From NCBI GenBank assembly GCA_947491025.1, contig CANLIC010000002.1:1-64000 (forward strand): a DNA stretch of 64,000 nt, in the 5' to 3' direction. The notes under the pieces were generated by a model. That model was not told the DNA's origin. It did no database searches and saw only the letters and a program-made list of their open reading frames with translations. The DNA comes from Myxococcales bacterium (GTDB taxonomy: Bacteria; Myxococcota_A; UBA9042). Below are positions 42,086 to 51,228 of this stretch, piece after piece. Within the stretch, counting starts at the first letter, position 1. Each line of letters opens with the position of its first letter. Position numbers and translations under genes: made by a program.

Positions 42086-44212
42086 TTGCACTTGGGCCTG
42101 GCAGCGAGCGCGATGGCGGCGCCCGTGCAGAGCAAGGCCCTGGCTGCCGATGTCACGCCGACGGCTGACGAATCAGGCGCTGGAGCGGCGACGCCAAGCG
42201 CAGGCGCCGACGGTTCGAAGCGTACCGACAGCGCTGGGGACCCGGCGCGACGCACGGCGCCGATCGAGGTCCGTCACCGCCGCCTGCCGATTGCCGCACA
42301 GTCGCCGCCCTTGCGCCTGCAGGGCCTGCGGGTTCGGCGCGAGCACCGCGACTTGACCGACGCCGTGGCCACGCTGCCCGGTGTGCAGGTCGACCGCGTC
42401 GGCGGCTTCGGCAGCGAGGCTTCGGTGCGGGTGCGCGCCACCCATCCGGCCCAAACGGCGTGGGCGCTCGACGGGGTGTCGCTGCGCTCGCCCATCGGCA
42501 GACCCTTCGACCTCGAGGCGCTGCCCCTCGGTCTGTTGCGCGATCTCGCCCTCTACCGCGACGGTGCACCGCTCGGCCTCGGCGCCGAGGCGCTTGGCGG
42601 GGCGGTCGACCTCCGACTCGGCCTCGGCGGAGCACCGGCGCTGCGGCTCGGCGGCGGAAGCTTCGGGGCCGCGCTGGTCGAGGCCCGCGTCGGCTGGGGC
42701 CCTGACGAAGGCGAGCGCGACGCCGCGGCCGAGGAAGAGAGCGCCGGCGTGGTGGCGGTCCGCTGGCTGCGGGCCGACAACGACTTCCGGTACCGGGACG
42801 ACGCCGGCACGCCGCTGGTGGCGGTTGACGATGGTTGGCGCCGCCGACTCAACAACGATGTGCAGCGCCTGGGCGGAGTCATCGCCCACCGGCAGCCGCT
42901 GGGCCGTCGTTCGACGCTACACATGCGGTGGCTCGGCGACCTGCGTGGCCAGGGGTTGCCGGGCGCCGCCCACGCGCCGGCCCGGCAGGCCCGTCTGGAG
43001 CACCAACGTCACGACGTGGCGGCGCACTGGCGCGGCAGCTTCGGGCAGCAGGAGGTCGATCTTCAGCTTCGAGGTGGCTGGCAGCACGAGGTCGTCGACG
43101 ACGCGGAGGGCGAACTGGGCCCACCCCGCCTTCGGAGCCTCGGCGTCCAGGCGCTGGAGGGCAGCGCGCAGTGGCAGCTGCGGACGGCGGGGCCGATTCA
43201 GCCGAGCGTGCGCGTCGGCGCCTTTGCCGGCCGGGTCGAGGGCGAAGAGGCGCTGAGCGGGATCGCCCAACCCACATCCGCCTTGCAAGGCGCCGACATC
43301 GGCGTCAGCGCGCCCTGGCGCCTGGCGGAGAGCTGGCGGCTCGAGCCACGCGCGCATCTGTCGCTGCAGCGCAGCGAGCGAGCGGACGATCCGGCGTCCA
43401 GCGGCGGCTGGCAGGTGCGCGAGGTGCCGTGGCGCAGCCTGCCGACGTTGCGGGTCGGCGTCTTCCGTGCCCTGCCAGGCCACGGCGGACTGCGCTTGGG
43501 CGTCGCCAGCACCCGCCGCGCGCCGCACCTGCTCGAGCTCCACGGCGACGACGGCGTGGTCAGCGGCAACAGCGCCCTGCGCGACGAGCGCGCCCTCGCC
43601 ATCGACGCCAGCGCCGAGGGCAACGCGCGGCTTGGCCCCATCGCGCTGCAGGGCCGCGTCTCGGCGAGCCACCAGCGCCAACGCGACCTCATCGCGCTGC
43701 AGCGCACCAGCCCGACGCGCGCGGTCTGGCTCAACATCGCTGCCGCCGATGCCACCGCGGTCGACGCCAGCGCGGAGCTGACCGCCTTTGGTTGGCTCGG
43801 CGCGAGCGCAGGCTACGCCGCCATCGCGGCGCGCGACCGCGGCGACGACCCGGCCTGGCGGGGACGCGCCGTGCCACTGGTGCCGGCGAGCGCGTGGAAC
43901 GTCGCATTGCGCGCCGAGCGGACGCTGCCGGGCGGCATCGCTGTGCAGCCCTACGGCCGCCTGCGCTGGCGGGCCGGGCGCTTTGCCGACCGCGCCAATC
44001 TGGTGCGCTTGCCGGCGCGCTCGCGGCTCGACCTCGGGCTGCAGCTGGTGCGCGGCGGTCTGCAGCTCGCCCTGCGCGTCGACGACGTCGCCAATGTCGG
44101 GGACGACGACCTCGTGGGCTTTCCGTTGTCGGGCCGCGCATTCCTCGTCACACTCACGGCCGACACCCGCGGCGGCGCCGGCGCGGGTCCCGGTAGCGGG
44201 CCGAGCCCATGA
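42086..44212 (+). CDS. TonB-dependent outer membrane receptor (BtuB/cobalamin-type candidate)
   Basis: 708 residues from a TTG at 42086. The start is uncertain: the first ATG (42113) would remove the signal peptide, whose core LAAAALHLGLAASAMA begins even before the TTG, and no start has a good ribosome site. The plug domain (residues ~60-175) has DLTDAVATLPGVQVDRVGGF, the A-T-H-P-A-Q-T-A-W-A-L-D-G-V loop and LGAEALGGAVDLRL typical of TonB receptors; the rest is a 22-strand-type barrel ending in an aromatic F-L-V-T-L strand. It imports scarce ligands across the outer membrane with TonB energy. Its TGA overlaps the next gene (ATGA, 44209), and the operon continues to a BtuF-like protein and an ABC transporter, which suggests a corrinoid or metal-chelate ligand. 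Confidence 0.85.
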   Translation: MHLGLAASAMAAPVQSKALAADVTPTADESGAGAATPSAGADGSKRTDSAGDPARRTAPIEVRHRRLPIAAQSPPLRLQGLRVRREHRDLTDAVATLPGVQVDRVGGFGSEASVRVRATHPAQTAWALDGVSLRSPIGRPFDLEALPLGLLRDLALYRDGAPLGLGAEALGGAVDLRLGLGGAPALRLGGGSFGAALVEARVGWGPDEGERDAAAEEESAGVVAVRWLRADNDFRYRDDAGTPLVAVDDGWRRRLNNDVQRLGGVIAHRQPLGRRSTLHMRWLGDLRGQGLPGAAHAPARQARLEHQRHDVAAHWRGSFGQQEVDLQLRGGWQHEVVDDAEGELGPPRLRSLGVQALEGSAQWQLRTAGPIQPSVRVGAFAGRVEGEEALSGIAQPTSALQGADIGVSAPWRLAESWRLEPRAHLSLQRSERADDPASSGGWQVREVPWRSLPTLRVGVFRALPGHGGLRLGVASTRRAPHLLELHGDDGVVSGNSALRDERALAIDASAEGNARLGPIALQGRVSASHQRQRDLIALQRTSPTRAVWLNIAAADATAVDASAELTAFGWLGASAGYAAIAARDRGDDPAWRGRAVPLVPASAWNVALRAERTLPGGIAVQPYGRLRWRAGRFADRANLVRLPARSRLDLGLQLVRGGLQLALRVDDVANVGDDDLVGFPLSGRAFLVTLTADTRGGAGAGPGSGPSP

Positions 44213-45555
44213 GTGAGCGCGCGATGCGACGAGCCCCCCGACGAGCCGGCGCCGAAGGCCGATGGGCGCTGATTCGCGCCAGCGGCCTGTGTTGGCTGGT
44301 CGCGGCCGCTTGTTTCGACGACACCACGCCGAAAGATGCCGACGACGCGGCCTCCGACGCTCCATTCACGGGGCGCGGCTTGCTCGTCGTGGCGGGCGAC
44401 TACCAGTCCACGGCGCTTTCACGGGTCGATCTCGATCGCGAGCAGGTCGTGGCGCCTGCGTTCTTGCACTCGGGCAGCGCGCTCAGCGCCAGCGGCAACG
44501 CGCTCTCGGGCGACGTCGTCGCTGGGCGCATGGCCGCTGGCTGCGCCTGTCCGCCGCACGCAGCGCTGGTGGTCGATCGCGGCCGCGGCGTCATCACCCG
44601 GCTGAACGGCCTCACGGTGGCGGGGCAGCTCGACGTGGCCGGGGGATTTCGCTCCAACCCACAGGACGCGCTTGGGTTTGGCGACGAGGTCTGGGTCGCC
44701 CGCGGCGAGCGTCAGCCCAAAGGCGACGCCAAGATCGGAGCCCTCGGCGGCGGCGACGACGTCCTCGTCCTCGGCCACGACGCCGTGGTCCGCGCGAAGC
44801 TCGCCCTGTCGGGACTCAGCACGCTCCCCGGCGGCACTGCGATGGCCGGCAGCGGCGCGTACGACGGCAGCGCGTGGTGGCTGCCCTTGGCCAGCATCGC
44901 CGCGGATTTTCAGAGCGTCGGGCCCGGACGCATCGTCGCAGTCGGCCGCCAGGCCGCAGGAGCCCTTCCTGCCGGGCCTCTGGGTCCAACCTCAGCCCTG
45001 CATGTCGCGGCGTCGCTGGAAGTGCCAACGCTGCGCAATTGCCGGGCGGCACGCATCGCCACGCCAAACGCGCCGCGATTGGTGGTGGCATGCAGCGGGC
45101 CTTTCTCGGCCGCCCCGTCCGAGCAGTTAGGGCAGTCTGGACTAGCGGTCTTCGCGCTCGACGGGGCCGGCCCCTTCGCCAGCGCACCCAAACTTCTGCC
45201 GGCATCGGCGCTCGGCGGTCGGCCAGTCGGCTTCGCGCTCGACGTCGAGGTCGCGAAGCCGGTGGCCTGGTTTGTGTCGACTGGGGCCATCGCGGCTGGG
45301 GGCGCGGTGGTCGCGGACCGGCTCTATCGGGTCGACCTCGAGACCGGACAGGCCAGCGAGCGGCACCTCGCCGCCGGGCCCTTCTCCCTGGGCGGTCTGC
45401 ACGTCGACGCCGTCCGCGGATTGATCTGGGCCGTCGATCACGGCGATCTCGTCGGCGACCTCTGGATCTTTCCGCTCGCCGACGGCGACGGGCAGGCAAG
45501 GCAGCTGCGGACCTCCGATGGCGGCCTGCGGGCGTTGGAGCTCGGATCTTGGTGA
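44209..45555 (+). CDS. beta-propeller-like surface lipoprotein of the uptake operon
   Basis: 448 residues, translationally coupled to the receptor. A lipobox (LVAAAC) anchors it. The body consists of repeated ~45-60 residue beta units (GLLVVAGDYQSTALSRVDLD, AALVVDRGRGVITRLNGL, KPVAWFVSTGAIAAGG, GGLHVDAVRGLIWAVDHGDL) as in YncE/WD-type propellers. A CACPPH motif near residue 115 is a distinctive Cys pair. In Bacteroides the surface lipoprotein BtuG is a propeller that binds cobalamin and sits on the BtuB receptor; the same gene order (receptor then propeller lipoprotein) here makes an equivalent role plausible. That is analogy, not demonstrated homology. Confidence 0.78.
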   Translation: MSERAMRRAPRRAGAEGRWALIRASGLCWLVAAACFDDTTPKDADDAASDAPFTGRGLLVVAGDYQSTALSRVDLDREQVVAPAFLHSGSALSASGNALSGDVVAGRMAAGCACPPHAALVVDRGRGVITRLNGLTVAGQLDVAGGFRSNPQDALGFGDEVWVARGERQPKGDAKIGALGGGDDVLVLGHDAVVRAKLALSGLSTLPGGTAMAGSGAYDGSAWWLPLASIAADFQSVGPGRIVAVGRQAAGALPAGPLGPTSALHVAASLEVPTLRNCRAARIATPNAPRLVVACSGPFSAAPSEQLGQSGLAVFALDGAGPFASAPKLLPASALGGRPVGFALDVEVAKPVAWFVSTGAIAAGGAVVADRLYRVDLETGQASERHLAAGPFSLGGLHVDAVRGLIWAVDHGDLVGDLWIFPLADGDGQARQLRTSDGGLRALELGSW

Positions 45556-46706
45556 CGGCGCTCGCCCGGCCCCGGCCAACGACGGCTCGACGTGGCGCAG
45601 GGTGGCTTCGCGTCGCGGCAGCGATCTCGGCCGCCTTGTGGGCAACGACCGGCGTCGGCTGCGAAAGGGCCGCGGGGCGGGAGTCGGCCGGCGCCGCGAC
45701 GACCCAATCGGTGACGTCGGCTGGGGCACCGGCTGGGGCTCCAGGGGGTACAGCGGAACAGGCGGCAAGGGCGGCGGCCCCGACCAGCCCTCCCATGGGC
45801 GGCCCTGGCGTTGCGCTGCGCGATGACCTTGGCCGCGACGTCCGACTCTCTGCGCCGGCCCGCCGCATCGCCAGCCTCTCGCCGGCGCTGACCGAGATCG
45901 TGTGCGCGGTCGGATGCCTGTCGAGCCTGGTTTTGCGCGATCGGTGGAGCGATTTTCCGCCGGAGGCGCACCCGATCCCAGCGGTCGACGCGATCTCGCC
46001 CTCGGCCGAGCAGATTCTGGCCGCCAGGCCCGACCTGGTGCTGGTCAGCTTTCCCAACGCGCGCGTCCGCGCCGCGCTTGACGCCGCCGGGGTGCCGTGG
46101 TTGGCGCTCTCTCCGGCCGATCTCCCGGCAATCAAGCGCGATATCGACCAGGTTGCGCGGGCGTGCGGCGCCACGGAGGACGGGCAGGCGGCGCAGCGGG
46201 CGTTCGCGGCGTCGTTGGCGGCGGCCGCGAGCGCCAGGCCCCAGGGCGAAAGGCGACCTCGCGTCTACCTCGAGCTCGACGTGGCGGGCGCCAAGGCCTG
46301 GACCACCGGCGGCGACGCCTTCACGTCGGCCCTGGTCGCCGCGGCGGGCGGCGACAACGTCTTCGCTAACCTGCGTGGCTGGCCGCAGATCGGCACGGAG
46401 GCGATCGTCGCCGCGGATCCCGACGTCGTGCTGCTGGCCTGGCCTGCGGCCGGACCGGCGGGCGGCTCCTCGCAACTAGGGAACGTGCCCGCCGGCCGGA
46501 CCGGCGTCATGGCAGACGCGCAGAGCGCGGCGCGGGCCTTCGCGGCACGCCCGGGACTTCTGGGGCTGAGGGCCGTGCGGATGGGTCGGATCCACCGCCT
46601 GGATCCCGCCCTGCTCGGTCGGCCAGGCCCGCGTGCGCCGGCCGCGGTGGCGGCCATCGCCGCCGTCTTGTCGTCGCCGCCGGCGGCTGCACTCGAGACG
46701 CCATGA
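45552..46706 (+). CDS. BtuF-like periplasmic binding lipoprotein
   Basis: 384 residues from a GTG at 45552 that overlaps the stop of the propeller gene (GTGA). A lipobox (TGVGC) is followed by a ~55-residue Ala/Gly/Pro linker. The class III binding-protein fold begins with RIASLSPALTEIVCAVG, the BtuF/TroA-like signature, continues with PSAEQILAARPDLVLVSF, a long connecting helix, and GGDNVFANLRGWPQIGTEAIVAADPDVVLLA. It would deliver the ligand from the periplasm to the ABC transporter encoded next. Ends with ATGA overlapping the transporter start. Confidence 0.88.
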   Translation: MTALARPRPTTARRGAGWLRVAAAISAALWATTGVGCERAAGRESAGAATTQSVTSAGAPAGAPGGTAEQAARAAAPTSPPMGGPGVALRDDLGRDVRLSAPARRIASLSPALTEIVCAVGCLSSLVLRDRWSDFPPEAHPIPAVDAISPSAEQILAARPDLVLVSFPNARVRAALDAAGVPWLALSPADLPAIKRDIDQVARACGATEDGQAAQRAFAASLAAAASARPQGERRPRVYLELDVAGAKAWTTGGDAFTSALVAAAGGDNVFANLRGWPQIGTEAIVAADPDVVLLAWPAAGPAGGSSQLGNVPAGRTGVMADAQSAARAFAARPGLLGLRAVRMGRIHRLDPALLGRPGPRAPAAVAAIAAVLSSPPAAALETP

Positions 46707-48595
46707 GCCGGGGCGCCCTGCCGGTCGTGCTCGCCGGGGCCCTCTTGCTCGCTGCGCTCTTGGTCGCGGCGGCGGTCGGCCCCGCTGCCATCGGGCTCTC
46801 CGACGTGCTGCTGGCGCTGTTCCGCGCCGACGACGGCGGACCTGACGCCGCGATCGCAGCGCTACGCCTGACACGGGCCGCCGCTGCGGGCATCGTCGGG
46901 GCCGCTCTCGGCCTCTCTGGGCTCTTGCTGCAGACGGCGACCCGCAACGCCTTGGCTGACCCCTACCTGCTGGGCACCAGCGGCGGCGCCACGCTCTCGG
47001 CCGTCGCGTTGCTGACGCTGGCGCACGCCGTCGGCCTCGGCGACCTGCTAGGACGCGCCGAGCCACTGCTGGCGCTCGTCGGCGCGCTGGCGGCGGCCAC
47101 CTTGGCGATCCGCATCGGTCAGGCGCGTGGCGGCGGCAGCGAGCGGGTCATCCTGGCTGGGCTTGTCATCACCGCTTTCGCCGGGGCCATGACCTCCTTG
47201 CTGCTGGCGCGCGCCGATGACGCGGGCTTGCGGGCGGCGACGCAGTGGCTGATGGGCGGCGTCGCCGTCGCCGACCCGTCCACGCTGCTGCTGCCGGCCC
47301 TCGCGCTCGCCATCATCGCTGCCGGGGCGCTCAGCGCAGCAGACCGCCTCGACGCCCTGCGGCTCGGCTTGGACGCGGCGCGCGGGCTCGGCGTCGCGGC
47401 GAGGGCGGTGGAGCGGCGGGCGGTGCTCGGCGCGGCGGTGCTGGCGGCGGTGGCCGTCGCGCTGGCCGGCATCGTCGGCTTCGTCGGCCTGCTGGTACCC
47501 CACGGCGCCCGCGCCCTGGTCGGTGCGAGCCATCGGCGGCTGCTGCCAGTGGTGCTGCTCGGCGGCGCCGCCTTTCTCATCGCCGTCGACGCGCTTTGCC
47601 GCTTTGTCGTCTCGCCTGCGGAGCTGCCCATTGGGATTCCGACGGCCCTCGCGGGCGTGCCGCTTTTGCTGTCGCTACTCCGCCGGCCAGGAGCGGCCAT
47701 TTTGCCGTCCGCGCCGCCGGCGTCTCAGGCAGATCCGGAGGGTCATGCACCCGCGGCGGCGTCACCTGTAAACGGCGCGCATGCTGGCAGCGCAGCCCCG
47801 TCCGCGGCGGCAGGGCTCGCTGCGGCGCCACTCGCCTGTCGCGACCTCGGCGTCGCGCTCGATGGCGTCACGGTGCTCTCCGGCGTCAACCTCACGCTAC
47901 CGGGGGCCGCCCTGGTTGCGCTCGTCGGCCGCAATGCCGCTGGCAAATCGACGCTGCTGCGGGCGCTAGCAGGTGCGCTGTCTGGCGGTGAGCCGGGCGC
48001 GACGGTCTCTGGCGTTGTCTTTGACCACGGCGCGCCCCGGCACACGCCACCGGCCGCTGTCGCGCCTGGCATCGCCTGGCTACCGCAGCTGGTGGAGCTC
48101 GAAGGCGCCATGACCGTCGAGGAGCTGGTGGAGCTGGCGCTGCGCCTCGACGCGGTGTCGCCCGTCGACCAGCCGGCACGGCGACGCGCGGCGCTTGCGG
48201 CCTTCGACGCGGAAGCCCTGGCCGGACGCGCGCTCGGCACCCTCTCTGGTGGCCAACGTCAGCGTGCGCTGCTGGCCATGGCGCTCGCCCGCTCGGCACC
48301 GACAGTGCTGCTCGACGAGCCGACGGCCGCGCTCGACCGTGCCGCGGCGGCTGAGGTGATGCGGTTTCTCGCCGAGCTGGCCGAGGTGGAAGGGCGGCTC
48401 GTGGTCGTCAGCAGTCACGACCTGGCTGCGGTGCGGGCCTGCGCCGATGTCATCGTCGTGGTCGCAGATGGCAGCGCCCGCAGCTTTGGGGCGGACGATC
48501 CGGCCCTCGAGGCGGCCCTCGACGGCGCCTTTGGCGGCAAGGATCTGGTTCGGCGACGACGGCTACGCGGCGAACCACGACCCCCTGGGCCCTGA
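46703..48595 (+). CDS. single-chain ABC importer: FecCD/BtuC permease fused to BtuD-type ATPase
   Basis: 630 residues. Residues 1-325 are a FecCD-family permease with about nine to ten membrane helices and the family motifs QTATRNALADPYLLGTSGGA and GIVGFVGLLVPHGAR (ATPase-coupling loop). A ~50-residue Ala/Pro linker leads to an ATPase at about 375-610: Walker A GRNAAGKST, Q-loop IAWLPQLVE, signature LSGGQRQRALLAMALA, Walker B TVLLDEPTAALD and switch H in VVSSHDL. In most bacteria these are separate BtuC and BtuD chains; a fused half-transporter would form the complete importer as a homodimer. Coupled by ATGA to the binding protein upstream. Confidence 0.93.
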   Translation: MSRGALPVVLAGALLLAALLVAAAVGPAAIGLSDVLLALFRADDGGPDAAIAALRLTRAAAAGIVGAALGLSGLLLQTATRNALADPYLLGTSGGATLSAVALLTLAHAVGLGDLLGRAEPLLALVGALAAATLAIRIGQARGGGSERVILAGLVITAFAGAMTSLLLARADDAGLRAATQWLMGGVAVADPSTLLLPALALAIIAAGALSAADRLDALRLGLDAARGLGVAARAVERRAVLGAAVLAAVAVALAGIVGFVGLLVPHGARALVGASHRRLLPVVLLGGAAFLIAVDALCRFVVSPAELPIGIPTALAGVPLLLSLLRRPGAAILPSAPPASQADPEGHAPAAASPVNGAHAGSAAPSAAAGLAAAPLACRDLGVALDGVTVLSGVNLTLPGAALVALVGRNAAGKSTLLRALAGALSGGEPGATVSGVVFDHGAPRHTPPAAVAPGIAWLPQLVELEGAMTVEELVELALRLDAVSPVDQPARRRAALAAFDAEALAGRALGTLSGGQRQRALLAMALARSAPTVLLDEPTAALDRAAAAEVMRFLAELAEVEGRLVVVSSHDLAAVRACADVIVVVADGSARSFGADDPALEAALDGAFGGKDLVRRRRLRGEPRPPGP

Positions 48596-48707
48596 CAGCA
48601 GTCGGCAGGCGGGCGGCGGCCTTCCACCGCGCCGCACCAAGTGCTACCCTGCTGGGCGAGCGCCGCGGCGCCGCTGCAAGATGCCGCCGCTGGCATGTGA
48701 GGATGAC

Positions 48708-50939
48708 ATGGACCCGATTGCGACCCAGCCCCGCACAGCCGCTCCGCGCGGGCCATTCGCGGCGCCCCGTCCTCTGCGCGTGGCGAGCCGGCGGAACGGC
48801 GCGGCGGTCTCGCGCGCGCTCACGTCGCTAGCCGTGGCGGCGCTTTTCACGTCCTGCAACAACTACCCGGTCCACAGCCTGCTCGAGAACTTCAGCGTTC
48901 GCGTCACCGACAAGCTCAACACCAGCGACGCCGTCAAGCTCGACTTCCTCTGGGTCATCGACCACTCGTCGTCGATGTGCCAGGAGCAGCGAGATCTCGC
49001 CAAGGGATTCCAGCAGTTCGTCACCAAGCTCCAGTCGCTCGGCTCGATCGACGCCCAGATGGCGGTCGTGACGGTGCAGCAGACCCCGGACAAGGAAGAG
49101 GTCCGTGTCGTCGGGCGCTTCAAGCGCGAGCCGGCGACCTCGTTTCCGCCCAACTGCATCGAGCGCGTGCGCATGCCCTGCAACAGCGACGCGCAGTGCA
49201 AGGGAACCCACAGCTTCCCGTTCTCGGCGACGGTCGACAGCTCGCTCTGTACGCCCAACCCGCAGCCCGTACAGAACAAATACACTTCGGGCGAGTGGCG
49301 CTGCAAGAAGCCGCCAGAAGCGAGCGCCATCGCCAACGTCAATTGCTCCATTAATTCGACCTGCGAGTCGGCGTGCAAGGACATCAAAAACCACACCGAC
49401 TGCCGCGCGGTCTTTGAGCCCGATGTGCCCAAGGACCAACAGCGCATCCGCTGCCATGTCCCGGGCGGCGGCACCAACCTCGACTCCGCCGGCTGCATGT
49501 TCCCGCCCGACACCGAGACGTGCCCCAAGGCGGCGGACCTGCCCACGGTGCTCAACACCAAGCAGCTCGACCTGTTCCGCTGCATCGCCACGGTCGGCGC
49601 GTCACAGAAGGTCGAAGCCGGCTTCGAGGGCGGCTTCCGCTCAGCGTGGACGGCGCTCGACCCAGCGGGCCCGAACTGCAATCGCGACGCCTGCGTCAAG
49701 AGCCTGCGCTCCTGCTGTGTCGACGACGGCGCCTTCTGCAGCCCGGCGTACCTGAACGACCCCAAAGTCACAGATGCCGACAAGAAGGAAAACTGCTGGT
49801 GCCAGGCCGATCGGAACTCGGCCAAATGCGCGGCGGAGACGGCCGAGCTCTGCGAGCCGCTCAAGGACAGCAAGAACTGCCAGTTCAAGAAGTTGGTGCG
49901 CGATGACGCCTACCTCGTCATTGTGTTCGTCAGCGACGACGACGACTGCTCGATGCCGTTGCACCTGAACCCGCTGGATCGCAAGGTGACCAACAAGGAG
50001 AACTGGCAGATCTGCCAGAGGTCCGGCGATGGCCTGGGCGCCAATGTCCCGCTCAATGAGGGCAACTGTGAGTTCCGGCGCAGCAAGAACCTGAACTTGT
50101 ATTGCCCTTCCGACTGCCTGGCCGACAGCAAGACCAAGGACGCGGCAGGCAAGCTGAAGTGCCCCAACGGCTGCAAGGACGGCAGCGCCGAGCAGGCGGC
50201 CTGCCGCAAGCTGGCTGACGCGGAGTACCTGTTGTCGGTCAAGAAGACGCCGCTGATGGCGCCCGTCAATGAATTCGTCAACCGCTTCAAGTCGTTGAAG
50301 CCAGACCCTGCGCGGGTCATTGTCGCCGCCATCGTCGGCGACACCATAGTCGGCAACGCCAGCGAGCTGTCGACGCACCGCGACCGCGTCAACTTCTACC
50401 ACTCGCTGTTCCGCGACATCTCGACCGGCAAGGTGCCCTACGTCTGCCAGGGCTCGCGCGGTGAGTCGGGCTATGGCTCGCGCTACATCGAGCTGGCGGA
50501 GTCGTTCCGCGACAACGGCGTGGTGCAGAACATCTGCAACGGCGCGGACTTCGGCCCGGCGCTTGAGAACATCGCGACCACCATCTTGCGGCGCGTCATC
50601 AAGATGTGCCTGCCGCAGCCGCCCTTCGTCGTCGATGGCGAGCGCAAGTTGACCGTGACGCGCACGCGCGGCGGCAAGACCGAGACGCTGAAGCTGACCG
50701 ATGGGCCGGTGCTAGGCGACACCCAATCGTACTACATCGTGGCTTCGCCCGACTGCCGCGCCGGCAAGACCGAACTCCCGGGCCAGCTCGCGGCCTGCAA
50801 CGTGACGCGCGACTGCAACGCCGGCCTCACCTGCATCGACAACCTGTGCCAGATCTACAACGAGGCGATCTTCTTCTCGGAAGTACCCGAGCCCAAAGAC
50901 GTCATCGAGATCAACTACGGCGCTGACCTCGGCCTCTAG
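48708..50939 (+). CDS. Cys-rich vWA-domain surface lipoprotein
   Basis: 743 residues from ATG 48708 (GAGG 6 nt upstream). The hydrophobic leader ends FTSCNN, an imperfect lipobox. The chain contains a von Willebrand A domain split by long Cys-rich inserts: the MIDAS motif is D85-H-S-S-S (VIDHSSSM), the last strands carry AYLVIVFVSDDDDCS and ARVIVAAIVGD, and the inserts carry about 30 Cys in motifs such as CINSTCESACKD and CCVDDGAFCSPAY. vWA domains bind ligands through a metal at MIDAS and act in adhesion. Such vWA lipoproteins with Cys inserts are common in Myxococcota-like genomes. It is separated by 289 bp from the 34-repeat giant. Confidence 0.85.
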   Translation: MDPIATQPRTAAPRGPFAAPRPLRVASRRNGAAVSRALTSLAVAALFTSCNNYPVHSLLENFSVRVTDKLNTSDAVKLDFLWVIDHSSSMCQEQRDLAKGFQQFVTKLQSLGSIDAQMAVVTVQQTPDKEEVRVVGRFKREPATSFPPNCIERVRMPCNSDAQCKGTHSFPFSATVDSSLCTPNPQPVQNKYTSGEWRCKKPPEASAIANVNCSINSTCESACKDIKNHTDCRAVFEPDVPKDQQRIRCHVPGGGTNLDSAGCMFPPDTETCPKAADLPTVLNTKQLDLFRCIATVGASQKVEAGFEGGFRSAWTALDPAGPNCNRDACVKSLRSCCVDDGAFCSPAYLNDPKVTDADKKENCWCQADRNSAKCAAETAELCEPLKDSKNCQFKKLVRDDAYLVIVFVSDDDDCSMPLHLNPLDRKVTNKENWQICQRSGDGLGANVPLNEGNCEFRRSKNLNLYCPSDCLADSKTKDAAGKLKCPNGCKDGSAEQAACRKLADAEYLLSVKKTPLMAPVNEFVNRFKSLKPDPARVIVAAIVGDTIVGNASELSTHRDRVNFYHSLFRDISTGKVPYVCQGSRGESGYGSRYIELAESFRDNGVVQNICNGADFGPALENIATTILRRVIKMCLPQPPFVVDGERKLTVTRTRGGKTETLKLTDGPVLGDTQSYYIVASPDCRAGKTELPGQLAACNVTRDCNAGLTCIDNLCQIYNEAIFFSEVPEPKDVIEINYGADLGL

Positions 50940-51178
50940 GGCCGCACGACCGAGTCAGCGCCATTCGTCGCGCCGCCTCCTTCAGCTCCCGACATGCTCA
51001 GTTGACGGCAAGACCGCTACGCATGCGGACGCTGGCCGGAAGCCGCGACGCAAGGCTCGATTCGAGGTTTCGCTAAAACCCCGCGTCCACCATGCGGACT
51101 CGGCTGCGGCTCTGCGCCGTGTCCGCGGCTGAGAGACCCGTGGCTTTGCAAATCCAGGCTGGCGCGGGCCGGCCGGAC

Positions 51179-51187
51179 TGATACAGT
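51179..51187 (+). promoter_or_regulatory. possible extended -10 element
   Basis: TG-A-TACAGT (51179-51187), an extended -10-like element 41 bp upstream of the ATG of the giant lipoprotein gene. No -35 at the right spacing was found, which is tolerable for an extended -10 but keeps confidence low. Confidence 0.3.
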
Positions 51188-51228
51188 GCGCACGCGCTGC
51201 GCGAGACCGCGGCTGCGGGAGGTTCGCT

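Noticed and set aside
41979-42113. Cobalamin riboswitch upstream of the TonB receptor
   Set aside because: Only ~110 nt available and no GCCACTG-type B12 box; GCCACTG-like strings elsewhere in the window lie inside coding sequence.
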